Shown here piece after piece: positions 42,942 through 52,593 of a stretch of 64,000 bases of DNA; within the stretch, counting starts at the first letter, position 1, and every line of letters starts with the position of its first letter. The DNA is taken from assembly GCF_024171735.1 (NCBI RefSeq), contig NZ_JAMTCH010000004.1, positions 1,178,001 to 1,242,000 on the forward strand. Direction: 5' to 3'. Made by a program: the position numbers and the translations under genes. The DNA comes from Prauserella alba (GTDB taxonomy: Bacteria; Actinomycetota; Actinomycetes; Mycobacteriales; Pseudonocardiaceae). Under the pieces are notes generated by a model, which saw only the letters and a list, made by a program, of their open reading frames with translations, made no database searches and was not told the origin of the DNA.

Positions 42942-44447
42942 CTATTCGGGCCGGACCAGCGGAAACAGGATGGTTTCCCGGATACCGAGACCGGTGAGGG
43001 CCATGAGGAGCCGGTCCACTCCCATTCCGGCGCCCCCGGTCGGCGGCATTCCGTACTCGAGCGCCCGGAGGAAATCCTCGTCCAGCTGCATGGCCTCTTC
43101 GTCACCGCCGGCCGCCAGCTTGGACTGCGCGGTCAGCCGCTCCCTTTCGATGACCGGATCGACCAGTTCGGAGTAGCCGGTGGCCAGCTCGAATCCCCGC
43201 ACATACAGGTCCCACTTTTCCGCGATCCCCGGCTTGGTCCGGTGCGCACGGGTGAGCGGCGAGGTTTCCTCCGGGAAGTCCCGCACGAATGTCGGCGCGT
43301 ACAGATGGTCGCCGACCAGCTCCTCCCACAGTTCTTCCACGAGCTTGCCGTGGGTGAGCTTGGGATCGACCTCGATGCCGCGCGCCTCGGCGACGGCGTG
43401 CAGTTTCTCCGCGGTCGTTTCCGGCGTGACTTCCTCACCGAGCGCTTCGGAGAGCGACTCGTACATTGTGATCGACGCCCACTCGCCGGAGAGATCGTAC
43501 TCCGTTCCGTCGTGCAGCGTGACGATCTGTGAACCGAATGCGGCTTCCGCGGCTTCCTGGACGAGCTGTTTCGTCAGTTCGGCGATTGTGTCGTACGTCG
43601 CATACGCCTCGTAGTATTCGAGCATCGCGAACTCGGGGGAATGCGAGGAGTCGCTGCCCTCATTCCGGAAGTTGCGGTTGATCTCGAAGACCTTCTCGAT
43701 ACCACCGACGACGCACCGCTTGAGATGCAGCTCCGGGGCGATACGGAGGTAGAGGTCCATGTCGAAGGCGTTGGAATGGGTCGTGAACGGCCTGGCCGAA
43801 GCCCCGCCGTGCAACGTCTGCAGCATCGGCGTCTCGACCTCGGTGAATCCGCGGCCGTGGAACGAATCGCGCAGTGCGCGCAGCACGTTCGCGCGCGTGC
43901 GCACGACCTCGCGAGCCCGCGGCCGCACGATCAGATCGGCGTAACGCTGCCGGACCCGCGATTCCTCCGACATCTCCTTGTGCGCGACGGGCAGCGGGCG
44001 CATCGCCTTCGACGTGAGCTGCCACGAATCGGCCATGACCGACAACTCGCCGCGCTTCGAGGTGATCACCTCGCCGTGCACGAACACGTGGTCACCGAGG
44101 TCGACATCGGACTTCCACGCCGACAGGGACTCCTCGCCGACGTTGGCCAGACTCAGCATGGCCTGCAGTTCCGTGCCGTCACCCTCGCGCAGCGTGGCGA
44201 AGCACAACTTGCCCGTGTTGCGCATGAACATGACACGGCCGGTCACGCCCACCACGTCACCGGTCTGCGTGTCGGCGGGCAGCTCGGGGTGGGAGGCCCG
44301 GACCTGCGCGAGTGTGTGCGTGCGCGGCACCTCGACGGGATACGGTTCGACACCGCCGGTGAGCAGGCGGTCACGCTTGTCCCGGCGCACCCGCAGCTGC
44401 TCCGGCAGGTCGTCGTCGCTCTGGGAGTGTTCCGGGATATCGCTCAT
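42942..44447 (-). CDS. lysS: Lysyl-tRNA synthetase, class II
   Basis: 501 residues. An N-terminal OB-fold anticodon domain ([25 protein letters not shown]) is followed by the class II core with motif 2 ([13 protein letters not shown]) and motif 3 ([16 protein letters not shown]). It charges tRNA-Lys. ATG 44447 (MSDIPEHS) is chosen; an in-frame ATG two codons earlier is equally possible. This is the canonical LysS without the N-terminal MprF/LysX membrane domain. Confidence 0.97.
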   Translation of the reverse strand: MSDIPEHSQSDDDLPEQLRVRRDKRDRLLTGGVEPYPVEVPRTHTLAQVRASHPELPADTQTGDVVGVTGRVMFMRNTGKLCFATLREGDGTELQAMLSLANVGEESLSAWKSDVDLGDHVFVHGEVITSKRGELSVMADSWQLTSKAMRPLPVAHKEMSEESRVRQRYADLIVRPRAREVVRTRANVLRALRDSFHGRGFTEVETPMLQTLHGGASARPFTTHSNAFDMDLYLRIAPELHLKRCVVGGIEKVFEINRNFRNEGSDSSHSPEFAMLEYYEAYATYDTIAELTKQLVQEAAEAAFGSQIVTLHDGTEYDLSGEWASITMYESLSEALGEEVTPETTAEKLHAVAEARGIEVDPKLTHGKLVEELWEELVGDHLYAPTFVRDFPEETSPLTRAHRTKPGIAEKWDLYVRGFELATGYSELVDPVIERERLTAQSKLAAGGDEEAMQLDEDFLRALEYGMPPTGGAGMGVDRLLMALTGLGIRETILFPLVRPE

Positions 44448-44520
44448 GCGCACCAGCGTACGAATGGCCGAAGCGAGCTCGTGAACCGGCTCCTGCCATC
44501 GGCCGGGCCGTCGCCTCCTG

Positions 44521-45327
44521 CTATTTCCGCCGGGCGGCGCGGTCGGTACCGCGCTCCGGATTCCGTTCGCGGACGAGCTTGAGACCCAGCAACGTGAGGT
44601 CGGGCCGGTGTTCGGTGATGGTCTCCGATTCGCCGAGCACCAACGGCGCCAGGCCGCCGGTTGCGATCACCTCGACGGGGCCGTCACCGAGTTCCTTCGC
44701 GATCCTGCGAACGAGACCGTCGACCTGACCTGCGAAACCGAACAGAATGCCGGATTGGAGGCATTCCACGGTCGTCTTCCCGATCACCGAACGCGGCGGT
44801 GTCAGCTCCACCTTGCGCAGCGCTGCCGCCCGGGCCGCGAGCGCGTCGACGGAGATCTCGATACCCGGGGCGAACGCGCCGCCGAGGAACTCACCCTTCG
44901 CGGAAATGGCGTCGACGTTCGTGGACGTGCCGAAGTCGACGACCACGCACGCGGTCCCGCACAGGTGATAGGCCGCGAGCGTGTTGACGAGCCGGTCGGC
45001 GCCGACCTCCTTCGGGTTGTCCACATGCAGCGGCACACCGGTGCGCACCCCGGGCTCGACCACCACGGTGGGCACATCCGCGTAGTAGCGGCCGAGCATC
45101 ACCCGCAACTCACGCAGTACGGCCGGCACGGTCGACAGGGCGCTGATCGCGGTGATGCGGTCCGCGTACTCGCCCAGCAGACCTCGCATGGTCAGCGCCA
45201 GCTCGTCGGCGGTGATCTGCGAGTCGGTGCGCATGCGCCAGTCACGCACCAGTTCGACGCGGGAACCCTCCTCGGGATACAGCCCGAGCGAGATGTTGGT
45301 GTTCCCGACGTCGATGGTGAGCAGCAC
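44521..45327 (-). CDS. coaX: Type III pantothenate kinase
   Basis: 268 residues from GTG 45327. ASKHA-fold motifs: [15 protein letters not shown] (phosphate 1), [12 protein letters not shown] (phosphate 2) and [15 protein letters not shown]. CoaX phosphorylates pantothenate using ATP, the first step of CoA synthesis, and is not inhibited by CoA. Begins 7 bp after panD and belongs to the panC-panD-coaX operon. Confidence 0.95.
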   Translation of the reverse strand: MLLTIDVGNTNISLGLYPEEGSRVELVRDWRMRTDSQITADELALTMRGLLGEYADRITAISALSTVPAVLRELRVMLGRYYADVPTVVVEPGVRTGVPLHVDNPKEVGADRLVNTLAAYHLCGTACVVVDFGTSTNVDAISAKGEFLGGAFAPGIEISVDALAARAAALRKVELTPPRSVIGKTTVECLQSGILFGFAGQVDGLVRRIAKELGDGPVEVIATGGLAPLVLGESETITEHRPDLTLLGLKLVRERNPERGTDRAARRK

Positions 45328-45334
45328 GCGCGCC

Positions 45335-45850
45335 TCAGCCCTCCGCGTACAACAGCGCGTCGAGGCGGGCGGCGTCGGCGGTCTCGGCAACGGGGAACGC
45401 GGGCAGCTCACCTTCGATGAACGCGTGCCCGGTGTCGTCGATCGGCAGCGCACCGGAGACCAGACCGGAACCCTCAGGGGCGTGGCCCGCGTCGGCGCCG
45501 CGGTCGGCGATGCGGTTGTCGGCGTCGACGAAGATGACCCGCGGCCGGAACGTCCTGGCCTCGGCGTCGTCCATCTGGCCGTAGGCGATGAGAATGACGA
45601 TGTCGCCCGGGTGCACCAGGTGCGCCGCGGCGCCGTTGATACCCAGCACCCCGCTGTCACGCTCACCGGGGATGACGTAGGTCTCGAGCCGCGCGCCGTT
45701 GGTGACGTCCACAATGGCCACCATCTCGCCCGGCAACAGGTCGGCGGCCTCCATCAGGGCCTCGTCCACCGTCACCGAGCCCACGTAGTGCAGGTCGGCC
45801 TGCGTCACCGTGGCTCTGTGGATCTTCGACTTGAGCATGGTGCGGTACAT
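45335..45850 (-). CDS. panD: Aspartate 1-decarboxylase, with C-terminal extension
   Basis: 171 residues. PanD makes beta-alanine by a pyruvoyl cofactor formed by self-cleavage between Gly24 and Ser25; the site is visible as [13 protein letters not shown]. The barrel core ends near residue 115 ([10 protein letters not shown]). The remaining ~50 residues form a non-homologous acidic/Ala-rich tail, longer than the ~10-25-residue tail of other PanD proteins. Lies 11 bp after panC and 7 bp before coaX. Confidence 0.94.
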   Translation of the reverse strand: MYRTMLKSKIHRATVTQADLHYVGSVTVDEALMEAADLLPGEMVAIVDVTNGARLETYVIPGERDSGVLGINGAAAHLVHPGDIVILIAYGQMDDAEARTFRPRVIFVDADNRIADRGADAGHAPEGSGLVSGALPIDDTGHAFIEGELPAFPVAETADAARLDALLYAEG

Positions 45851-45861
45851 CTGCGACTCCC

Positions 45862-46851
45862 TTAATACCCCTGCTGAGACGGAGTTGTTCCCGCTGTGGC
45901 GGCTTTCGGGCCGTCACCTGCCGCGTCGTCGTCGCCCACGGCATCCTGGTCACCGCCTCCCGTCGCGGCGGCGCCGAGCGGCACCGGCGTGTTGTCGATC
46001 AACCTGGTGCGGCCGACCTTGGCCGCGATCAACAACCTCGCGTCACCATCGACGGGTGCGGGCCCCAGATCGGTTCCCCTCAACTCCACATATTCGATCT
46101 CGATCTCCGGATGCGCCGCCAGTTCCCGGTGCGCGGCGTCGAGAACCGCCTCCGCACCGTCGGCTCCCGCGTGCACGCCCATCCCCAGGGCGGTCGACAA
46201 GGCGGCGGCACCGCGGCGGTCCTCTTCGGACAGATAGGCGTTCCGCGACGACAGGGCGAGCCCGTCATCCTCCCGCACCGTCGGCACGCCGACGATGCGC
46301 GTCTCCAGGTTCAGGTCCTCGACCATGCGCTTGACCAGCACGAGCTGCTGATAGTCCTTCTCCCCGAAGAAGGCGTAGTGCGGGCGCGTGATGTTCAGCA
46401 GCTTGGCCACGACGGTGAGCATGCCGCTGAAGTGCCCCGGCCGCATCTCGCCTTCGAGTTCGCCGCCGAGCGGGCCGGGGTCGAGCGTCACCGTGACACC
46501 CGATCGGCCGTACAGGTCCTCGACCTCCGGGAGGAACACGAGCTCGACACCGAGTTCCCGCAGCGTCTCGAGGTCGTGGTCGAGGCTGCGCGGATAGGCC
46601 TCGAAATCCTCGCCCTCGCCGAACTGCAGCGGATTCACGAAGATCGACACGGCGACGATCGTGTTCGGCAACCGCTTCGCCCTGCGGATCAGTTCGCGGT
46701 GCCCGGCGTGCAGCGCACCCATCGTGGGCACGAGTGCGAGGTTGCGGCCGACCCCACGGAGCGCAGCCGTCACCTGCGACACCTCCGAGGGGCGGCGGTA
46801 GACGTTCAGCTCGTTTCGCGTGAACTTCGGCGTGTTCTTCGGGAAAGTCAT
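45862..46851 (-). CDS. panC: Pantothenate synthetase
   Basis: 329 residues. PanC joins pantoate and beta-alanine with ATP. Motifs: HIGH-like [19 protein letters not shown], substrate region [27 protein letters not shown] and KMSKS-like [10 protein letters not shown]. The final ~40 residues are a Gly/Asp/Ala low-complexity tail beyond the normal C-terminus. Starts 17 bp after the DUF2520-like gene. Confidence 0.95.
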   Translation of the reverse strand: MTFPKNTPKFTRNELNVYRRPSEVSQVTAALRGVGRNLALVPTMGALHAGHRELIRRAKRLPNTIVAVSIFVNPLQFGEGEDFEAYPRSLDHDLETLRELGVELVFLPEVEDLYGRSGVTVTLDPGPLGGELEGEMRPGHFSGMLTVVAKLLNITRPHYAFFGEKDYQQLVLVKRMVEDLNLETRIVGVPTVREDDGLALSSRNAYLSEEDRRGAAALSTALGMGVHAGADGAEAVLDAAHRELAAHPEIEIEYVELRGTDLGPAPVDGDARLLIAAKVGRTRLIDNTPVPLGAAATGGGDQDAVGDDDAAGDGPKAATAGTTPSQQGY

Positions 46852-46868
46852 GGGAGGTTCGCTGCCTG

Positions 46869-47756
46869 TCAGGATCGGTTGTCGAGGAGGTTTTCCAGTT
46901 CGGCCGCGGCGTCCTCGCCGAGCAGCCCTGCGAGTCTCGCCCGCGCGACGGTGCGGCGGGCAAGCGCGGTATAGGTCGGTTCGACGTCCGGCGCCCGTTC
47001 GGCCAGCACCCGCAGGTGTGCGGTCACGGTGCCGGTGTCACCGCGGGCAACCGGCCCGGTCAGGGCACGGCCGTGATGGCGGAGCGAATTGTCGAGCGAG
47101 GCCGACAGCAGCGGCGCCACGACCCGGTCCGGGTGGTCGACGCCGGCGTCGGCGAGCAGGTCGACGCAGTCGGCGACGACCGTGGCCAGGTGATTGGCAC
47201 CGTGGGCCAGCGCCGCGTGGTAGATCGGACGGGCGGCCTCCGGCACGCGGACGGGCTCGGCGCCCATCTCGACGGTCAGCGCCTCCCCGACGTGCCACGC
47301 GGCGTCGTCGCCGGATGTCGCGGTGATGCCGACGCTGGCCGTGGTCAGCCGGTCCAGGTCCTCGGCGCGGCCGGTGAACGTCATGACCGGGTGCAGTGCC
47401 AGCGGCAGCGCACCCACATCGGCCGCGGCATGCAACGCGCCGACACCGTGGGCACCCGATGTGTGGACGACGATCTGACCGGGGCGCAGCGCACCCGCAC
47501 CGGCCAGGCCCGCGGTCATCGATTCGAGGACGTCGTCGGGCAGCGCCAGCAGCACCAGATCGGCGCGCCGGGCGACCTCGTCGGGCGGCAGGATCTCGGC
47601 GTCCGGCAGCAGACGTTCGGCGCGCAGGACGGATGCGTCCGACACCGCGCTGACGGCGCTCACGACATGCCCGGCGCTGGTCAGCGCAGCGCCGAGAACA
47701 CTGCCGACACGTCCCGCCGACACGACGCCCACCGCGAGGCGGGCAGGCCGCGTCAT
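46869..47756 (-). CDS. Rossmann-like/DUF2520 protein (Rv3603c-like)
   Basis: 295 residues. The N-terminal NAD(P)-binding motif (VGVVSAGRVGSVLGAALTSAGH) and the C-terminal DUF2520 helical domain (IYHAALAHGANHLATVVADC and GALTGPVARGDTGTV) are typical of these ketopantoate-reductase-like or pyrroline-carboxylate-reductase-like proteins. Their position before panC suggests a role in pantothenate metabolism, but no activity is established. It is the first gene of the group ending at coaX. Confidence 0.87.
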   Translation of the reverse strand: MTRPARLAVGVVSAGRVGSVLGAALTSAGHVVSAVSAVSDASVLRAERLLPDAEILPPDEVARRADLVLLALPDDVLESMTAGLAGAGALRPGQIVVHTSGAHGVGALHAAADVGALPLALHPVMTFTGRAEDLDRLTTASVGITATSGDDAAWHVGEALTVEMGAEPVRVPEAARPIYHAALAHGANHLATVVADCVDLLADAGVDHPDRVVAPLLSASLDNSLRHHGRALTGPVARGDTGTVTAHLRVLAERAPDVEPTYTALARRTVARARLAGLLGEDAAAELENLLDNRS

Positions 47757-47889
47757 CGCGCGCCCCTTCGGAGGCTCATGGCCGCAAAACTCCCAAAACT
47801 CGTTCCAGTCCCGACCTCGTCGCGGGTACCAGACGACGCCGCGAGCGTAGCGCCCATTCGCACGTCGTCACGCGCTCGGGTGACCAGCT

Positions 47890-49050
47890 TCACCCGGCGC
47901 CCGCAAGGGTCACGGCCTCGGCCCGCGCCTGCTGTGCCTCGGCGAGCAGACTGTCGTGACGAGCGCGATCGCCGTCGGTGGTGACGCCCCTGCGCCGCAG
48001 GAACGCCAGCTCCGTCACCGCGGATTGGTAGTCGCCGACGGCCCTCGCCGCGTCGGCACCCGATTCACGACGTGCCTGCCTGCGCCACTGCCGGCGCGCC
48101 GCCAGATCCGACAGCAGCTCGACCTCCGACGGGGCGATCCAGCCGCGGCGGGCCATCGCCGGCAGCGCCCCGGCCACGATCCGCTGCTCGCGGCGACGCT
48201 GCCACACCACGATCAGGCCGACGCCGATGAACAGCGGAGCCATGATCAGGAAGTAGACGTTGAGGAAGGTCCGCGCCCCGCCCAGGGTCGCCGCCGCGTT
48301 CCACAGCGCGTGCAGGGACACGGCCCCGAAATAGGACACCACGGGCAGCGCGAACCGGGCCGCGCCGTAGTAGCGCTTCTGCACCGTGAGCGCCACGCCG
48401 ATGCCGATGACCACGGAGAACAACGGATGCGCGAAGGGCGACATCACCCCCCGCAGCGTGAACGCCGCGAGCACGCCCGAGGACATGCCGTCGCCGAAAC
48501 CGGCCTCGTTGAACGCGCTGGCGAAGTAGTAGACGTTCTCGGTGAACGCGAACCCGGCCGCGCTGAACCCCGCGTACACGATGCCGTCGACCACGCCGTT
48601 GAACTCGCTCCGCCGGCGCAGCAGCACCGCGACGAGCGGCACGGCCTTGATCGCCTCCTCCACCAGCGGCGCGGAGACGACCGTGGCGATCCTGCTGCCG
48701 CCCTCGAAACCGAGGAGGAAGTCGCCGACGCTCTTGGCCGTGTCGTTGACCAGCAGCGCCAGCAGCGTCGCCACGCACGCGCCCCACAGGAACGTCAGCA
48801 GCACATACCTGGCCGGTTCGGGTTCCCACCTGTCGACCCACAGCAGTGCGGCCGTGACGATGGAGACGGGCACCACGGCGGCGATCACGCCGACGACCAC
48901 GGGCAGCGCACCCGCCTGGACGGTGACCAGCCCGAAGACGATCAGGCCGCAGATCGCGACCGCGACCATGCCGGTCACCGGCACCAGCACGGTGACCAGC
49001 CGTGTCATGTTCCGCCGGGCGTGCCGCACGACGGTCGCCGCTCCGTTCAC
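47890..49050 (-). CDS. PrsW-family membrane protease
   Basis: 386 residues from GTG 49050. About eight membrane helices. PrsW glutamate-protease motifs are visible: EEAIKAVP (E-E-x3-K), FTENVYYF (F-x3-E-N) and a downstream conserved His in YFGAVSLHALWNAAA. PrsW proteins cleave anti-sigma factors in membranes of some bacteria; the actinobacterial role is unknown. The C-terminal ~90 residues are cytoplasmic, Arg/Ala-rich. Monocistronic, with a hairpin upstream. Confidence 0.87.
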   Translation of the reverse strand: MNGAATVVRHARRNMTRLVTVLVPVTGMVAVAICGLIVFGLVTVQAGALPVVVGVIAAVVPVSIVTAALLWVDRWEPEPARYVLLTFLWGACVATLLALLVNDTAKSVGDFLLGFEGGSRIATVVSAPLVEEAIKAVPLVAVLLRRRSEFNGVVDGIVYAGFSAAGFAFTENVYYFASAFNEAGFGDGMSSGVLAAFTLRGVMSPFAHPLFSVVIGIGVALTVQKRYYGAARFALPVVSYFGAVSLHALWNAAATLGGARTFLNVYFLIMAPLFIGVGLIVVWQRRREQRIVAGALPAMARRGWIAPSEVELLSDLAARRQWRRQARRESGADAARAVGDYQSAVTELAFLRRRGVTTDGDRARHDSLLAEAQQARAEAVTLAGAG

Positions 49051-49138
49051 GCCGCGCAGGGTAGTAGCACGCCCCGACGCCCGGGTGAGCGATACGGACC
49101 GCGAGCGCCGGCGCCACGGCTTCGTCGCTCGTACGACA

Positions 49139-49194
49139 GCGCCCTCCACGGCACCCGGCCGCGGACGACGCGGCCACGGTGCCCCGGAGGGCGC
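49139..49194. terminator. Long hairpin after the low-complexity membrane protein gene
   Basis: GCGCCCTCC (49139-49147) pairs with GGAGGGCGC (49186-49194), with an inner GGCACC/GGTGCC stem. It lies 20 bp beyond the stop of the large minus-strand gene and presumably terminates it. Confidence 0.65.
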
Positions 49195-49213
49195 GTGTCA
49201 GAAGCTGGGAGGC

Positions 49214-51727
49214 TCAGTCCTCGGCGCGGCGACGACGGCGCGGCGTCGTGTCGCCCGTGCCGTAGGCGGCGAGGAGTTCGCTCACCGAACGGCCGGAGGA
49301 GTGCGACCCGGTGGGCTCGCCGTCCTCCGCGTCCGGGGCACGGCGACGACCGCCGCCGGCCTCGGACGCATCCTCGGCCTGCGAATCCTCGTCCTCCGGC
49401 TCGGCACGCCTACGACGACCACCCGGCTTGCGCGCGAGGTCGCGCACCTCGGGCGGCAACGTCGGGTTGACGACGGAATCCTCGCCGGAGGCCTCGGTCG
49501 AGTCGGCCGCGCCGGCGGGCTGCTCGGGGTAAGACATGGGTGGAAGGGGTCCCTTCGCGATCGGTTGTTCCGCCTGAGCCACCTCGGGTGCCGGCTCGGC
49601 GGCCTTCGGAGCGCCGGCGCGTGTGTCACGCGCCCCTCCGGAGTCTGTCTCGGGTACCTGAGCGTAAGCGGTCTGTGATCCGGGCTCGTCCATACCCTGA
49701 CCAGCCGAAGGCCCAGGTTGCGAGGCAGAACGCGCACGCGCGCCCGCGTCACTCGCCCGAGTGAGGTCAACGTCACGTCGATTTTGACCCTCATTGCGGG
49801 GTTCGCTCGGCCGTGAGGGTGACCCCGTGGAGCGGTCCTGCGAGGCGGCCGGAGCCGCGGGCTGCTGCGCCGTGGCCGCGACCGCGTTCCGACCCCCCTG
49901 GTCGGAACCACCCTGGTCGGGACCACCACGGCCGCCACCGCTCCGGTCCTGACCACTCCGATCCTGGCCGCTCCGGTCTTGACGGCTCCCGTCCTGCTGC
50001 GCGGGCTGCTGCGCCGGGCGCGACTCGGCGGCCCGCGGCGGCACCGGACCGGCAGACGCCGGCGGGGAGGAGTGCGCCGAATCCGACGACTGCGACTGCG
50101 GCGGCTGCGGCCGTGCCGGTGACGAACCCGGCGACTGCGGAGCACCGGCCCGCTGCGCCGGGCGGAAGCGCTCCTTCGCCGCGGCGGCTTCGCGGGCACG
50201 CACGCGGCGCGTCGGGTCCTCGTCGGGCGAACCGGCCTCGGGAGCCTGCGCGCCCGCCCGTTCACCGTCGCCGTACTCCCCAGACACCCCGGGAACGACC
50301 CGTGTACGGGCCGCGGGCGGTTCCGAAGGGTCTCGTTGCGGCTGCCCTCCGCCCTGCTGCCGGTCACGAGACTGGGCCGGGGGCTGCTGGGCCGACTGGG
50401 ACTGCTGTGGTGACTGCGACTGCAGGGCCGCTGCCTGGGGCTGCCGCGTGGGCGCCTGTGTTCGAGGGGCCTGGGGTTGCGCTGTGCCCGATCGCCGGTC
50501 CATCGCCGGTGGCGTGCCGTGGCGCTGCCGCGGCGGCGCCGGAGGCGCGCCCGGCTGCTGACGCCGCTGGGGACCGCGGGCCTTACGGGGAGCTGCCTGC
50601 GGATCGGCGGACGGCGCGGGAGCGGGTGCGCGGTCGGTGTCGGACTCGTCGTCGACGCCGTCGGCGTACTCGTCGAGTTCGCCATCGTCATCGTCGGCCA
50701 TGTCGTCGGCGGTGTCACCGGCCCGCGTTGCGGTCGGTGCGAACCAGGCCGTCGACTGCGAAGCCGATTCGGAACGTCCGGTGTGCTGCCGGGAGTCCGC
50801 CGCGGTGCCGTTGTGCGCCGCGGTGCCGTTGTGCGCCGCAGCGGATGCGGCGCCTCGCCGCGCGTCACCGTGTGGCGGGGCTCCATTCGGCGCCACCCCG
50901 TTCGGCGCTGCCCCCTTCGCCACTGCACCGTTGGCCATTGCACCGTTGGCAGCGGCCCCGTTCGACGCGGCACCGTTCGACACAGCCCCGTTCCGTGCCG
51001 CTCCGTTCGAGGCAGCTCCCTTTGACGAGCCGTTCGACACAGCGCCGTTCGACACAGCGCCGTTCGAGCCAGCGCCGTTCGAGGCGGGTGACGAGCCGTT
51101 GCCGCCGCGGCCCGCCGTACCGATGGCCCTGGCGATGGCGCCGGCGTCGCCGCCGTCGGCATCGACGACACGTCCGATGAACTCGGTGGGATTCTCGCCG
51201 CGTCCCGCGGTCAGCCGGGGTTTCTCCGGATTCTCCCCCGCGGTGACGAGCGGCCGGTCGTCACCGAACGAGCGCATGCGTGTCGACTGGGCGGTGAGTG
51301 CGATCCGCTCCCACATCACCTCACCGCCGAAAAGAGACTGCAGGCTCTCCCGCAACGACGAGACCTCGGCGCGCAGCGCCTCGAGTTCGGCACGGGACTC
51401 GTCCTCGACACGTTCCCTGGTCTCGGCCTCGACCTCGAGCTCGAACTCGTGACGGGCGGCGACCTCACGCTCCAGCTCGAGTTCGTAGATCTCCTGGGCC
51501 CTCGACGCGGCCACCCGGGTTTCGGCGGCCTTCTTGCGATACCGCGTCGCGAGGAACGTACCGATGAGCGCCGCCCAGAGGGCGGCCAGAATGCCGAGCC
51601 GAAGCAGCCGCATGTCCTCGGCCAGGATCAGTGCGACGGTGGCGCCGAGCGCGAGCAGCACGCCCACGGCCGGCCACAGTCGGCCGCCCGATCTGCGGCC
51701 GGGCTCGTCATCACCCTCGCCAGTCAT
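49214..51727 (-). CDS. Large low-complexity membrane protein (DUF6779-like, Rv3604c-type)
   Basis: 837 residues. Two N-terminal membrane helices (WPAVGVLLALGATVALILAE and LLRLGILAALWAALIGTFLA) are followed by a charged coiled coil (about 70-135), a short conserved segment, then ~650 residues of low complexity. That region includes an Asn-Gly-Ala repeat (about residues 215-295; units such as S-N-G-A-V), Pro/Gln-rich stretches, S-G-Q-D-R repeats and a basic/acidic tail. Matches the description of Rv3604c (transmembrane, Ala/Arg/Pro-rich) in the same position. Function unknown; a divisome or cell-wall scaffold is a guess. Confidence 0.75.
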   Translation of the reverse strand: MTGEGDDEPGRRSGGRLWPAVGVLLALGATVALILAEDMRLLRLGILAALWAALIGTFLATRYRKKAAETRVAASRAQEIYELELEREVAARHEFELEVEAETRERVEDESRAELEALRAEVSSLRESLQSLFGGEVMWERIALTAQSTRMRSFGDDRPLVTAGENPEKPRLTAGRGENPTEFIGRVVDADGGDAGAIARAIGTAGRGGNGSSPASNGAGSNGAVSNGAVSNGSSKGAASNGAARNGAVSNGAASNGAAANGAMANGAVAKGAAPNGVAPNGAPPHGDARRGAASAAAHNGTAAHNGTAADSRQHTGRSESASQSTAWFAPTATRAGDTADDMADDDDGELDEYADGVDDESDTDRAPAPAPSADPQAAPRKARGPQRRQQPGAPPAPPRQRHGTPPAMDRRSGTAQPQAPRTQAPTRQPQAAALQSQSPQQSQSAQQPPAQSRDRQQGGGQPQRDPSEPPAARTRVVPGVSGEYGDGERAGAQAPEAGSPDEDPTRRVRAREAAAAKERFRPAQRAGAPQSPGSSPARPQPPQSQSSDSAHSSPPASAGPVPPRAAESRPAQQPAQQDGSRQDRSGQDRSGQDRSGGGRGGPDQGGSDQGGRNAVAATAQQPAAPAASQDRSTGSPSRPSEPRNEGQNRRDVDLTRASDAGARARSASQPGPSAGQGMDEPGSQTAYAQVPETDSGGARDTRAGAPKAAEPAPEVAQAEQPIAKGPLPPMSYPEQPAGAADSTEASGEDSVVNPTLPPEVRDLARKPGGRRRRAEPEDEDSQAEDASEAGGGRRRAPDAEDGEPTGSHSSGRSVSELLAAYGTGDTTPRRRRRAED

Positions 51728-51814
51728 GCCGGATACCGTACCTTCCGGTTGCCCGATCGTGACCTCGTCGGTACTTCGAGCGGCAGGTTCTGATCGCTGG
51801 CCGGTCGGTTGTGA

Positions 51815-52258
51815 TCACTCGTTGCGGTCGCCGGTATCCGGTGCGCGACAACAGTATTCGAGCCACAACGCGGCGCCGATCAACACCGCTGCGCACGCGG
51901 CTCCGACGATCGCGGCAGGCAGATCGTCGGCAGCCGCCGTGATGTCGCCCGCCTGCGGCGCGAGGAATGCCACACCGGCGAGCCAGGCGCCGAGCATGAG
52001 CGCCCCGAGCAACGACGACGCCTTCGCGAGCGCGACCGCACGGGCGATGCCGAGCCCCGTGATGACACGTCCCTCGCGGATGCGACCGCGCACCACGAAC
52101 GCCAGCACCGTCTCGATCCCGGCGAGCACGAGCAACGTCGCGCCCGCGAGCGTCGGCAGACTCGGCAGCTGTCCGTACGCGAACTCGAAGAGCAGATACA
52201 CCGCGACGAGCCCGATCAGCCCGGCGACGACCAGCTCGCGAGGGCGCGTGAAGTGCAT
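51815..52258 (-). CDS. DUF3180 family membrane protein
   Basis: 147 residues, four predicted membrane helices. Matches Rv3605c-like DUF3180 proteins: MHFTRPRELVVAGLIGLVAVYL at the start, LPSLPTLAGATLLVLAGIE and ALAKASSLLGALMLGAWLAG. ATG 52258 starts directly before the first membrane segment. Function unknown; the gene is a steady neighbour of the folate genes in actinobacteria. Confidence 0.85.
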   Translation of the reverse strand: MHFTRPRELVVAGLIGLVAVYLLFEFAYGQLPSLPTLAGATLLVLAGIETVLAFVVRGRIREGRVITGLGIARAVALAKASSLLGALMLGAWLAGVAFLAPQAGDITAAADDLPAAIVGAACAAVLIGAALWLEYCCRAPDTGDRNE

Positions 52259-52289
52259 GTCCCAACCGTACTGGGCCCCACCGCACCGC

Positions 52290-52414
52290 ATGTCCCGCAC
52301 TCAGGCACGCGTGTCCTGCGTTCAGGCACGCATGTCCTGCGTTCGGGCACATGTGTTCTGCACCCGTCGCCGCGGCCTGCACTCCTGGCGCGCGTGTTCT
52401 GAGCCGAGCCCGTC
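52290..52414. repeat. 21-bp tandem repeat array, locus 5
   Basis: Successive units begin at 52290, 52311, 52332, 52353, 52374 (20 bp) and 52394. The first three share (A/G)TGTCC(C/T)GC-N-(T/C)TC(A/G)GGCAC; the later ones decay (GTGTTCTGCAC). Lies in the 335-bp divergent gap between DUF3180 and the MerR gene, so here it is upstream of both genes. The rest of the gap holds the MerR-type promoter. Confidence 0.85.
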
Positions 52415-52543
52415 GTCCGCCGACCATCCATCGAGGACGTCCCGCCGCAGGACCGTGTCGTCGGAGACCGCCGGTCGACGTCGCCGGAGACCGCCGATCG
52501 ACGCCGGTTCACGAATCGGCGGGCACGAGTCTCGGAACTGTTG

Positions 52544-52574
52544 TTGACTCTCCACCGACTGGAGCCTCGAGGCT
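52544..52574 (+). promoter_or_regulatory. MerR-type promoter with operator dyad
   Basis: TTGACT (52544-52549) is followed by the dyad CTCCA-N5-TGGAG (52550-52564) and a weak -10 GAGGCT at 52569-52574, giving a 19-bp spacer. Long spacers with a central dyad are characteristic of promoters activated by MerR-family proteins. It lies just upstream of the MerR gene, implying autoregulation. Confidence 0.65.
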
Positions 52575-52593
52575 CGGATTCGTGGAGGCGGAG

